64,000 bases of DNA. Origin: Pachydiplax longipennis. Lineage: Eukaryota > Arthropoda > Insecta > Odonata > Libellulidae. Every line of letters starts with the position of its first letter. Within the stretch, counting starts at the first letter, position 1. Positions 36,303 to 46,009 of this stretch are shown piece after piece. The stretch is from contig JAVFKF010000004.1 of NCBI GenBank assembly GCA_036926295.1, positions 68,901,001 to 68,965,000 on the forward strand, given 5' to 3'. The notes beneath the pieces were generated by a model. It saw nothing but the letters and a program-made list of their open reading frames with translations, was not told the DNA's origin and ran no database searches. Both the position numbers and the translations under genes were made by a program.

Positions 36303-36711
36303 TTGTATTAGAAACATTGAATACTTTGAATTTGTCATGTCATATAATGATTATTATTATTGGTGCCACGTGCTCCTCTGCTCAGAGTCCCAACGGAACA
36401 AGCGCTCTCCCGAGAGGACCCCTTCCCTTTAAGGCATACCCAGCCAAGATGGCGGCGCGGGGGTATATTTAAAAGAAAAGGGCCTCCCGAGAGGTCCCGT
36501 CCGCCGGGTTGGTGTCGGAAGGCACGTGGCACCAGGTAACAAGGTTACCTTTGTTCTTTATTAAACAGTTTAAATACAATTTGCGTACAAGATTGTTTTG
36601 GAATAGCACACCTTTCCCCTTACGGAAAGAATACAAACATACCATCGAATCTGTGTTCATTTTTAACACATAACATGACAAATTCAAAGTATTCAATGTT
36701 TCTAATACAAA
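36303..36711. repeat. Inverted duplication of the pol 3' end
   Basis: 36302-36340 and 36673-36711 are exact 39-base inverted copies. Nearer the centre, TGGTGCCACGTGC at 36361-36373 is inverted at 36522-36534, followed by diverged homology. Both arms encode the same part of pol: VLETLNTLNLSC, then WCHV. The - strand arm is the genuine ORF end; the + strand arm has lost about 125 bases. The structure may reflect inverted element ends or auto-integration. Confidence 0.85.
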
Positions 36712-37746
36712 TTTCAAGGCTACAAGACAGGCTACTCCCTCCATTAAATTAATCGAGTACCAATGCTCGAACCTGTACGCTTTTCGGATGCCCCACTCTG
36801 GAATAACAAAAGCTATGGTCTGTGGCGTAGCATCACTATAAATTACTAACTCATTCGTAAAATTCCCCAAACAAACCTTTCGATTTAACAGGTCTTTATC
36901 TTTAATCAAAAACTGAAGCCATACTTTGTCCCTGCAAAATACATCCTTAACCAGAAAAAGCGGGAGACGCGTAATAAACAAAATCCATGACAAAAGGCCT
37001 CCTAACCTTTGAAGATCTTTAGTATTTAATCTGTCTAATAATTTTAAATAGTCCTTCACACGTTGCCGCATGGCCGGCTTGACCCTTAGCGTCATCTCCC
37101 TTAAGTTGATAAAAACACCCAAATACGACAATTTTGTCGTTGGTTGAAGAACACACTTATCCCTATTCAGGGTAACACCCAACTCAATTGTAATAAACTT
37201 CAAAACATTTTCAATAAGAACATCAGAAACAATAAATTTGTCGAACAACACTAACCAATCGTCCAGGTATGGGATAAATATGCACGGAAACCGGTCTTCT
37301 ACCAAACGTTTAATATTTTCAGCCCACCTTTGCATGATGTAAGGCGCGAGCGCTAACCCCATCGGGAGTCTGGTCAAAACGTACTTTATTCCCCGGTGAT
37401 AGATGCCGAAAAATTTGCGGCAGCTTTCGCGAATTGGGATTTGGTAGAAGCCGTGTTTCATGTCCAATTTTATCGCCACCCTGTCCGTTGGAATCGTAAG
37501 AAGGCACTGTGCAGCATTTAAAAGATTAATTCGCGGCACTTTATAGTGATCCGTCCATTGGCTCAAGTCCATAATAAACCGGGCTTTGCCACTCTCTTTC
37601 GGGATCAAGAAACACCGAAATGCATTAGTGCATTCACTCTCCACGATTATTCCGTTCTCCTTCATCACTTTAATCGCTTTGTCCATCAGCGGTGCTGATG
37701 GCGTCGTCTGGAAGACGTTTGGCGCACTGCGGGGCATTATAAACAC
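36469..37746 (-). CDS. Reverse transcriptase-RNase H ORF, YLDDWL family (copy 2)
   Basis: 425 uninterrupted codons, with best start MPRSAPNVF at 37734. Visible in order: FLIPKESGKARFIMDLSQW, VAIKLDMKHGFYQIPI, RLPMGLALAP, the catalytic YLDDWLVL, KLSYLGVFINL, LSWILFITRLPLF, an RNase H-like VIYSDATPQ and MNTDSMVCL, and DTNPADGTSRE at the end. LPMG..LAP and YLDDWL differ from the usual Ty3/gypsy PFGL and YLDDI; YLDDWL is typical of DIRS-like elements. No protease, integrase or tyrosine recombinase is seen. It is followed by the inverted duplication. Confidence 0.8.
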   Translation of the reverse strand: MFIMPRSAPNVFQTTPSAPLMDKAIKVMKENGIIVESECTNAFRCFLIPKESGKARFIMDLSQWTDHYKVPRINLLNAAQCLLTIPTDRVAIKLDMKHGFYQIPIRESCRKFFGIYHRGIKYVLTRLPMGLALAPYIMQRWAENIKRLVEDRFPCIFIPYLDDWLVLFDKFIVSDVLIENVLKFITIELGVTLNRDKCVLQPTTKLSYLGVFINLREMTLRVKPAMRQRVKDYLKLLDRLNTKDLQRLGGLLSWILFITRLPLFLVKDVFCRDKVWLQFLIKDKDLLNRKVCLGNFTNELVIYSDATPQTIAFVIPEWGIRKAYRFEHWYSINLMEGVACLVALKFVLETLNTLNLSCYVLKMNTDSMVCLYSFRKGKGVLFQNNLVRKLYLNCLIKNKGNLVTWCHVPSDTNPADGTSREALFF

Positions 37747-37927
37747 AAGAGAATAATTACGGTGAAATCATCACTTACTCACGAACAGAAAAATACTTAA
37801 CTCACAAACAGAAAAATTACAAAAATTCAAGATTACTACTTCTGAACCATTCAGAAGAGTGTCATTGAAGAACAGTGGCCGTAAATTTGTCGATAAACAC
37901 TAGTTTGCGAAAAAAAAGTTGTGAATT

Positions 37928-37946
37928 AAACCACGCTCTGCTACCA
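37928..37946 (-). other. Candidate primer-binding site, initiator tRNA-Met type
   Basis: The - strand reads TGGTAGCAGAGCGTGGTTT. The complement of the insect initiator tRNA-Met 3' end begins TGGTAGCAGAGCAAGGTTT, so 17 of 19 positions agree. It lies two bases inside the GGCTCA end of the direct repeat, exactly where a primer site would be. The tRNA sequence is recalled from general knowledge and not computed. Confidence 0.5.
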
Positions 37947-37948
37947 TT

Positions 37949-38008
37949 TGAGCCATACTGGACTCCTAAACTTGAAGAAGTGTCGGAAATCACTAGTCGA
38001 CTTTAAAG
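37949..38008 (-). repeat. Direct repeat (LTR-end-like), proximal copy
   Basis: Partner of 35739-35798, about 2.2 kb away in the same orientation, with roughly 85 percent identity by eye. It ends GGCTCA beside the primer-like site. Upstream sequence no longer matches the partner. Confidence 0.6.
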
Positions 38009-38700
38009 AAATCCCTTTGTAGAGCAACTAGATGAGGATATCGACAATGAGGCGCAATTAACATAAACTCTCAGAATAAGCATCAAAACTAATATTATTC
38101 ATCAAACACAATATGACATACAATATAATACATCACCAACAGACAATTGGTTTGTTCAACGAAGGATGACACCAGATAACGTCTATTCAGCCGTAGTGAA
38201 ATACTCGTTTTCACACACTAAACAGGCACATGTATATCACACAGCTCCTTGACTTCGCGGCACTCCACTCAAAAACATCATGTGACACGCCAAGACTCTC
38301 CTTCCACCTTAGCGTCGGGGCGCTGCGAGGCGAGCTCGTCGTTGCTGGCTGGCGGACGGACCAATTCTACCGAACACCAGCAGCGTCTCCGGGAATTCAA
38401 AAAAAGCATGCCAAATTTTTGTATTCTTGCACCTTTCCATATAAATAGCCTACAGGTGTCGGAGCCACCCTCCGCCACCAAAGTCACTCACATCACGATT
38501 GGCAGTTTGTCTGGCCACTTCAGATATGTGGGCAAGACATCAACAAGAAACACAATAACTGTTTTTAGTGACATCAGAGAAGGTCAGACAAAGTTCATGC
38601 AATTGTACAAAATAAAGGCATGCAAAGTCCAACATAAATATTAATATAATATCAAAATCATACATATCAGCAGAAGAAACAGAAGACAATACTTCAACAT
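38009..38700. other. Unassigned region with a GC-rich patch and TATAAATA
   Basis: 38290-38480 is GC-rich for this window, with TATAAATA at 38440-38447. It could be promoter or LTR DNA of a neighbouring element, but I see no paired repeat. No coding evidence. Confidence 0.3.
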
Positions 38701-38849
38701 TAAACAAATGAGTTTAACTATATAATATGAAAATGTTCACTAGCCATTTAAGCCTTGGTTTGCCTCTGGGAGTGACAGGAAATACACTAAATGAAAGGGT
38801 TAGTGGACTAAGATTTGTGACAGTGACTTACAGTCCACAGAACAATAAA

Positions 38850-39137
38850 TAATAGCTAGTAATTAGCAGTGCTCATTCAGGTCTCTGCTAGGATAAGCTT
38901 TTGAAATGCAGGGTGTAAGGATAAAGGCATCATCGGAAAAAACACATATGGGATTTCTGCTTCTTAATTCAGGAGTTTTCTATTGGGTGGGAAATTGAGT
39001 ATTGGAGAGTATTGTGGACTATTGCATTGTTGAGGGTGTTCTCATGGAATGCTCCACCATTGCTCACACTTCCATTGATGCCAACATAAATATGAATAAG
39101 TTTGCATTGGACATCAGCCAGCAGCACTATTGAGTGA
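38850..39137 (-). pseudogene. PIF/Harbinger transposase (HARBI1-like) relic
   Basis: The - strand encodes RDHSIVLLADVQCKLIHIYV, then GINGSVSNGGAFHENTL and, after a stop and a one-base shift, SDDAFILTPCISKAYPSRDLN. This is the central DDE-nuclease segment of Harbinger transposases (Y.DVG..G..SDGG.F and DDAF.L). No complete frame or ends are visible. Confidence 0.7.
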
Positions 39138-39373
39138 TCTCTGGACCCGAGAGTGAAGGTCCTGCCTCAGGATCGGCCTCTGTCCCCCTCAGCATGCTGC
39201 TACTTCTAGACGTTCCTCCCAGTTCCAGGGACCTACTCCTCCCTGCCATGGGCGTGGTGTTTTTCCCCTGCCTCGTTTTCACCATATACGACAGAAGGGT
39301 TGCTACTCACGACGGTGATGTAGCTCGATTGTTGTCGGTCCAACAGGCTCTTCCAGACTGACCGCGCTCCCAC

Positions 39374-41091
39374 TTAAATACCTGGCTGGCCAAGAATGCT
39401 GACCAGGCATTTAAACAGGAATCGTCTGGGAAGGATGGTCAGCAGGAGCCTGCCAGGAATGAACGACCAGGCCACTCCACGTGGCAATTCCTTAATTGAT
39501 TCAAAATACATTTCCTTAAAGTTATTATCCAGAAATAAAACACCTTTCCCTTTATCTAGGGACTGTACTACACTAAGGTTGTCACAATGAGTGATTAACT
39601 TAAAATCAGAATTACCAAGTTTAAATTGCAAAAGTAAATAACAAGCCAGCAAGGCCATGAATCCCTCGGCCTGATAGATTGGTTTCTCTGGCTCGAACGA
39701 GTAAATCCATTCCCTCTGCCATGCTGGAATCACTATTGCTCCCTGCCGTGGCGTTGCATCCGTGTGGATCTCAAGTGTCCTTTCCCTCCGCATGTCGAAG
39801 TTCCGCACCTGGTGAAAGAGGCACTCATTGTATAATTTCAACAGCCATTCGTTTCTGCGCTGGTAAGTCTCTGATATTAAGAAGCGGGGCAAGTTTAGGA
39901 AATACATTGTCCACAAGAGGAAGCCAGCAGCCTTTGGCAGGTCTTCTGACTTCAGCCTCGGGATGATGCAAATAACTAGGTGCAGTCTGGCGATGGTGGC
40001 AGGTAGCAAACTGATCTGCATTCTTCCCTAAGTACTCAATGTTGCACTGGGGTTGCATTTGGCACTTGTCTGGGTTCAACGTCACTCCCAGATCGTCGAT
40101 TAAAAACTGCTAAATCTCAATAACTAATTCTTCTGTCAAATCCGCACTGGCCAACAGCCAGTCGTTCAGGTAGGCTATCATTACTACATTGAATCTGAGG
40201 TATATTTCTTTGGAGACTTCAGTGCTTACACACTGCATGATGGCTGGTGCTAATGTATGCCCCATAGGGAGCCGTACAAATGCGTATTGCTTGCGATCCA
40301 CATCTATCCCATAGAATAGGTGATGGACCTCCGTGATGAGTATCTGGTGGAAAGCGTCTTTTAAATCTAACTTTGCCATCATGGTGTTAGGTCCCAATCG
40401 TACAATGGCTTTGACCACATCAAGAAGTGAAAATCTGGGTCAATTAAAATATGGGGTCCAGGGTGACAAATCTAAAATTAATCTCGGTTTCCCATTAGTT
40501 TTCGGAATGACCGAGATCCTTAAAGCACATTTAATCTGAGAACATTGCACAATCACCCCTTGTCTGAGCAAAACCGGTATCATTCGTTTGAGTGGTTCCG
40601 TTGGGCGTGTTTATAAGTAGATAAACAGCGCTGCTGGGGGCTTAGCAAGGTCGGCTCTATTTAATACAATGTCTACAACACTTAAACTTTCATATGGGCA
40701 CGCCTTTAGAGGACTCAAATATTCTATGTCACTGATATCGGGGAGGCACAGTTGGGGCTTTGCACATACCGGTAAGTTTATTAAGAAACCTGACCCGTTG
40801 AGAGCGGCATCGTCACTGGTGGATTCTGAGTTGGAATCCAATCCGGAGTCCTGATCGGTATCGCTGTCCTCTTCCGGCAGCGCAACGGGGTCCTTGGGGG
40901 GGGTCTGTTGCCCTGCCAGTTGAGCGAATCCAATAGGCCAAGGAAGTCCCCCAAGTCCTCCTCAGGAGAAGTGCCTTGTGCAGCGTTATCGTCGGCCTTG
41001 GGTGCCTCGTCTGTTGCCTCCGCGACCATGGGCATTCACCATGACTAAGCATACATTGGACTTGGGCAAAATGCGATAAAAGGGTATTCAT
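39374..41091 (-). pseudogene. YLDDWL-type retroelement pol relic (copy 3)
   Basis: The longest relic of the family. In order on the - strand: an acidic N-terminal stretch (SPEEDLGDFLGLLDSLN, then DSDTDQDSGLDSNSESTSDD), VIPKTNGKPRLILDLSPW, MAKLDLKDAFHQI, RLPMGHTLAPAIMQ, YLNDWLLAS (catalytic Asp to Asn), NIEYLG, LPRFLISETYQRRN, the RNase H-like EIHTDATPRQGAIVIP, DNLSVVQSLDKGKG. Several shifts and stops make it non-functional. Tail to head with copy 2 and on the same strand. Confidence 0.75.
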
Positions 41092-41505
41092 TTTTTCTCA
41101 ATTCCTTCATTCTTACAAAGAAATTTTGATGACAATCAGGGCTGAGAATCCCTGTTTTTCCCTTTGCTGAGCACACATTCCTTACCAAAATGGTTCTAGG
41201 AGAGGCTGTTGATGCAGTGAGCAACTCTATGATGACATTTTCTCTTCAGCCTCCTTTTGGCCCTCCAGATCATCTCTTGGTCAGCAGTTGAGATAAATTT
41301 AACAATTAGGGTATGGCATTTTTATCAATATTACCAATCCAGTGAGGTCTATCAATTGCAGATGTGCCTGCGGCAATACAATGTACAACATTTTTTTCAA
41401 ATGTACTAAAAGCAGCATTTACCACATTTTTGTGGTGGGATTTTTGGAGAATGCGAATGAATAATCATTTTCATATACTATTATGCTCCAATTAATCAAT
41501 ATACA
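41092..41505. other. No recognisable feature
   Basis: Spacer before the repeated module. A short - strand frame near 41300-41400 has no motif I recognise. Confidence 0.35.
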
Positions 41506-41509
41506 ATAT

Positions 41510-41990
41510 TCAATGACAAGCAAGTAGATGTTGATGTATATTCTGTACACGAAATTGCTGTAATTTTTGTTGTACCATCTTTAATACTTTTGGGGATAGG
41601 TAGTCTTCCATTGTAACAGTGAAATCTGGCTTTAGGTTTTCAGTCTTCCAAGTAGTTGTGGCTTGATAATGATTGTACAGATACCAGTGGAGAGAGGATA
41701 CTTACTGTGGCTCCACATGGTAATCTTATACTTCTTTTTCAGACCTGATCTACTCTTGTTTGGTGTATAAGATTTCTGTTTCTATAGCCTAGAAAAGAAG
41801 TACAATTTCATGAATCATAACAAGGAGGGAAATCACATCAGCTGTTGAGTCACCTTAATAAATCCCCAATTCTTTTACTACTACTCCTACTCTGTGGATA
41901 ACCAGGTTATAGATAGCCAAAAGGCAGTGGTCTATATATATACAATTAGCATGGTTTCAAATACTGTGTTTGTAGGCAAAGGCAATGAGG
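41510..41990. repeat. Repeated module, copy matching 51475-51915
   Basis: It starts GATGTTGATGTATATTCTGT and runs through ACTACTACTCCTACTCTGTG to TTAGCATGGTTTCAAATACT. The 51-kb copy follows it almost base for base with small indels. No coding potential. It is part of a mosaic of repeats filling 41-54 kb. Confidence 0.85.
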
Positions 41991-42439
41991 TTTGTCTCTG
42001 TAGATATACTTAAAATGGAATATAGTTTATATATTTCTTATCATCGAGTGGAAAGCTTGATTGATTCCCTCACCTCTTGCAACCTCTGATTCAGGTAGGA
42101 CGTGTTTCAGGCCTTTGTTTGAAAATAATTAAAGTACTATGAACATTACTCCACTCTATAAATGAAAATTATAAAAAATTGGTTATATATCCAATTCTTC
42201 CCCTGTTATCCTGATTTCGGTGTGGAAAAAAGCACCAGCTGCTTAATTGTTTTTGCTCATAAAGTCGCACACACTTTGAAAACTGAAAAGTTTTAGCAAA
42301 ACATGGCCAAAGGTCAATGCATCAGTGTCAAGAAAGTGAATGTCTTTATGGACATTTTTCATAGATGTGTGAGCCTGTTAAAAACTGTTGATCATTTTGA
42401 GAATCCATTACTGAGGACCTGGTACAGAGAATTGTGTAG

Positions 42440-42700
42440 GTTCACATTGAAATTCCTTTCCGTGAGGCCATATTACGAAAGTGTCATCCACATACTTCAC
42501 CCATAACGATGAAGTGAATTCAGCGGTCTCGAGTGTTCTTTTTTTGAATTCTTCCAAGTATAAGTCGGCAATTACAGGTGATAATGGTGATCCCATGGAC
42601 GCTCCTTTTCTTTGTTCATAAAAACGTCTGTCCCAAATGAAGTAGGATGTATTAAGACAATGTTCCACGAGCTTGGGGAAATCTCTAGGAGAGTCCTAGA
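42440..42700 (-). pseudogene. Penelope-like element reverse transcriptase fragment
   Basis: The - strand encodes LVEHCLNTSYFIWDRRFYEQ, then GASMGSPLSPVIADLYLEEF and WVKYVDDTFVIWPHG. These are the characteristic Penelope RT motifs GxxMGSPLSP and YVDDTF. It breaks off after 70-80 codons. Confidence 0.75.
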
Positions 42701-43097
42701 CTTGTGGGTTCTTTTACAATTTCCATTGATTCGAGCTGCTCCTTAGAGCATCCTCTATACACATTGTCCTCTACACTCCATGCTGCTCCTTACACCTTAG
42801 ACAGGATCTTTAAATAGGTGGTGCGAGCTGATGAGCCATATTATATTCTAGTTTTGATCTCACTGGGGGTTGATATATTCTGAGCATAGAGGTTTGATCT
42901 GCTCCTCGGGAGATGGCTGGTGAGGTGCCGATATTATCCATATACCTGAACCAAGTTATAATGATTAGAAAAAGAAAAAACTCCTAAAAGCAGTAAATTC
43001 ACCGAGGTAAATAAAATAAAAAGGGTGACTTACCTCGGGGTGGATTATGCTGCAGCCTAAGGAGTCCAGCATCACAGGGGAAAGCACCGGTATCCAG
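42701..43097 (-). other. Mixed repeat debris
   Basis: On the - strand near 42780-42895 there is a faint LINE-like coding trace (YGSSARTTYLKIL) broken by stops. The rest is unassigned and leads into the Penelope 3' end. Confidence 0.3.
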
Positions 43098-43153
43098 AAG
43101 CTCTAGATACATATTTTGGAACGTACGGTTCCATCTTCAGTAGGTGTGTTGTA
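43098..43153 (-). ncRNA. Probable hammerhead ribozyme of a Penelope-like element (degenerate)
   Basis: The - strand reads CTGAAGA (core CUGANGA), then a perfect stem UGGAAC/GUUCCA closed by CGUAC, then AAAA where the core needs GAAA, then TATGTATC giving a minimal helix III and an AUC cleavage triplet. CTA before the core pairs with TAG after it for helix I. Penelope-like elements are known to carry such minimal hammerheads. The single G-to-A change sits where CG would become CA, and should weaken or abolish cleavage. Confidence 0.5.
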
Positions 43154-43269
43154 CTGGAGGTATTGTGTGAGTGTTATTGTATTTTTACCCGAACTGTGGA
43201 GGGGGGGTGGTTTTCCATTGGTGTGAGTGATCAGTGAAAACAATGGGGAGGAAGGGATTGGTCTGCGGT

Positions 43270-44560
43270 CACTATTCATTGTTTGGGATTGTTTACGAAT
43301 GAAAACACTTTGGTAAGTGTCAAGTTTGGAATTTTTGTTAATGTCTTTAGCAGTTTAAAGTCATCTAAAAGTATGGAGTGATTGCATTCTTGAATGTGTA
43401 AGGCAATGCTTGATTTGTTGAGTCTATTGTGTCTGAAGTGCACGATGTGTTCTTTGAATCTTGTTTCTTTTAGTCTGACCAACATAAACAGTTTTGAAGC
43501 CTTTGCAAGTTATTTTGTAAATGCCTGATTTGTGTATAGGTGGAATGGTGTCTTTGGAATTTCTTAATAAATTTTGGAGGCTATTTGTATTGACAAAGAC
43601 TGTTTGTAGTTCGTGTTTTGAAAATGTGTGTTGTAGTCTGTTGGTGAGTCCTGGTGCGAATGGTAGTTATATGAATGTATTTGTTTTTTCTTTGTTATTT
43701 TCTAATGTAGTGTTTTGTTTTAATCTGAGTCTTTGGGAATGTTTCCTTGAAATATTGCATAATAATCAGATTCAAAACCATTTTGTAAAGCAATGTGCCA
43801 TAGTTCCATTTCGAAGTATTTTTTGCTCATAGGAATATTTAGAAGTCTATGTATCATCGTATGAAAGGGGGCAAGTTTATGTGAAATGTGGTGGTTTGAG
43901 TCATTGGGAATATACATGTCAGTATGTGTAGGTTTTTGATAAATTGCAAAACTGAGTTTGTTACTGTTTCTATAGATTTTAACATCTAAAAATGGTAAAC
44001 AGCGATCTTTTTCTTTTTCAAAAGTGAATTCTATGGTATGAAATTGGGAATTCAATTGATCTAGAAACTCAGGAATGTTTTCCTTTGAAGTATCAAGAAT
44101 TGCAAATATATCATCTAGGTATCTTAACCAATTTCTAGGGAAATACTTGAAATTATTTTTACAATTGTTTTAAAAAAAGTCATAAAAACATTAGCAAGGA
44201 AAGGGACAAACAATTGCCCATTGTAGTGCCATTAGTTTGTTTGAAGTAAGTTTTATTTATTTGAAAAAAGTTTTGATTCATGAATGTTTTGGTCAAAAGG
44301 ATATATTCTTTCACAGTTCGGGTGGTAGTTTTGTGTTTGAAGCCATTGTTCTAGGAAATATTAGGTAGTGTTCAGTAGTATGCTTGGGAATAAGTTTTTG
44401 ACGTCAAAGGATATTTAGTACTACGACTAGTATCTCGTTTTTATTTAAGGTGGTGTCTTTTAAAACATCAACTATATGTTTGGTGTTCTTGATATTGGAA
44501 GCTTGGTGTGTGGGCCATTGTTGGTTTAACCAACAGGCTAATTTATAAGTAGGAGAATTA
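43270..44560 (-). pseudogene. Penelope-like element: RT and GIY-YIG endonuclease, frame-broken
   Basis: On the - strand, RT motifs appear near 44430-44160 (VKNLFPSI, then YFKQTNGTTMGNCLSPFLAN), followed by the conserved thumb region KDRCLPFLDVKIYRN, YQKPTHTDMY (43720-44055). The GIY-YIG nuclease starts GIYKITC (43525-43505) and VYVGQT (about 43489-43473), and ends LNKSSIALHIQECNHS in another frame. Domain order is that of Penelope elements. Several frameshifts and stops are present. The hammerhead lies downstream at 43098-43153. The N-terminal part lies beyond the Tc1 insertion at 45.3-46.0 kb. Confidence 0.75.
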
Positions 44561-44589
44561 ATGGAAGAAACAATGGGTCTAAGGGGTAT

Positions 44590-45320
44590 ATCTTAAGATC
44601 TTGCCTGTTGGAAAAGGAAGTCATCTGGATAAAGAATACTTACTGATGGAAGCATTATGTGCTTTAATATGTGCACATATTGCTTCCCATCTAAATTCCC
44701 TTGTATTTTCCAAATAGTTCCCGGACTTTCGGCACACATCCACCCCCAAACGTGTACTGAAAATCGTCCACTTCTCCCCCTCTACTAACATACAAAGGGT
44801 CAAAACGTGTATTTAACGGACGATAAACTGTTACCAGCCCATTAAAAGATAACGAAAATGTTTTTTTGTCACTAAAAATCACCTTGTTCCAAAAATCAGC
44901 ATTCTCATTTAAAAATTTCTGTGCGAATGCCAATCTGGCAAATTTGTGAGATGGTGTTAATATCTCCTTCACTGCCATGTGCCTCGCTTCCAGATCATGG
45001 AATAGGAAACATTTCCACACAGTTTCTGGACATATAGGATACCAAACTGCACATCTTGTCTCCACGGCAGTGGTAAACGGATGTGCACGAACATGGTCCA
45101 TGATGAGTTTATCGTCTTCCTCTGTTGTCTTTCTAGGCCTTCGAGACCATATCTTCCAATCTACGAAATGATTTTCCTCTCATTTTTTCTTCAACTTCGA
45201 TATTGTAGTGTGGGAGACATTAAACTCCCATGGTATCTCGCCTACGCCTTTATTAGCAGCAAGTATTCCTGCCACTTGGTTTCGACGCCTGGGAGTGAGC
45301 TCTGACATCTCTCAATCTAA
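44590..45320 (-). pseudogene. Tc1-like transposase, copy A (inside the Penelope element)
   Basis: The - strand starts MSELTPRRRNQVAGILAA (helix-turn-helix), continues through RPRKTTEEDDK, VETRCAVWYPICPETVWK, VIFSDKKTFSLSFNG (first catalytic Asp) to FGKYKGI. A TGA stop follows KLKKK and frameshifts occur later. The reading ends at FQQ; the base pattern after it is GCAAGATC, where copy B has GTAAGATC. The remaining D..E part is absent. It is in the same orientation as copy B, 8.1 kb away. Confidence 0.75.
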
Positions 45321-45324
45321 CACA

Positions 45325-45968
45325 CACACACACACGATCGGCTATTAATGAATAAGAAATTTAAGAATTCTCCGATCGCTGAATTCTGAGGACCATCGGG
45401 TGCAATTTCTCAGAAAAGGATTAAAACCAGGTACCAGTTTTCAGAAACTGTCCATGGGCATTTCGCAGAGAATATCAAGGGGAGATAAATGCATTATGAA
45501 AAGAAAGTGAGCAGTGGGGTCCTTTTAAAGTTCTGTTAAATTGTTTTTGTTAATATACTCTTGACATTTTGAAACATAACTATCCTTATCTAAGATGGCG
45601 GAAGATTTCCCTTTGTCGTCTTATGCTACCACAAGGTTATTTTTGTTGAGAAACATGGCTGCATTTACGACAATAAATTTATCATTTCATTTAGGTGTTT
45701 TTTGGGAAAGGAACCACTTTTCTATTGAGTGGGCAAAAACACTCTTTTGATCACCATTTTCACCATACAAAGCCACTTCACAGTCTGCGGATGGGTTTTT
45801 AAGAGTCCGGAGGTTCGTGGGAGGGTCAGGGGAAAACTGTAACCCAAGGTTTAGAGCTCTCTCTACATCTGAAGGGATGGCACTGCTTGATAGCTTTTTA
45901 ATACACTCTTGAAAGATATGAGCACTAGTGCATTGTTGATTGTGATTCTGGGTCTGGGGGGTTTGCAA
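45325..45968 (-). pseudogene. Penelope-like element N-terminal fragment
   Basis: Open from 45968 to 45687: CIKKLSSSAIPSDVERALNL, then GLQFSPDPPTNLRTLKNP and FAHSIEKWFLSQKTPK. It continues, with stops, into KDDKGKSSAILDKDSYVSK, the DKG motif that precedes Penelope RT. It is the upstream part of the element at 43.3-44.6 kb, split by the Tc1-like copy. Confidence 0.6.
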
Positions 45969-46009
45969 GGCTCTTCAAGTTTGAAGTTTCTTGAAGAAGC
46001 AAATGCAGT

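Noticed and set aside
36361..36534. A 174-base unit with TG..CA ends and 13-bp inverted termini, looking like a short LTR
   Set aside because: The termini are part of the pol coding sequence (WCHV) present in opposite orientations, and a longer inverted repeat flanks them. It is an inverted duplication and not an LTR.
45330..45350. A (CA)n microsatellite as a transposon end
   Set aside because: It is a short simple repeat that differs in length between the duplicate copies. It does not mark an element boundary.
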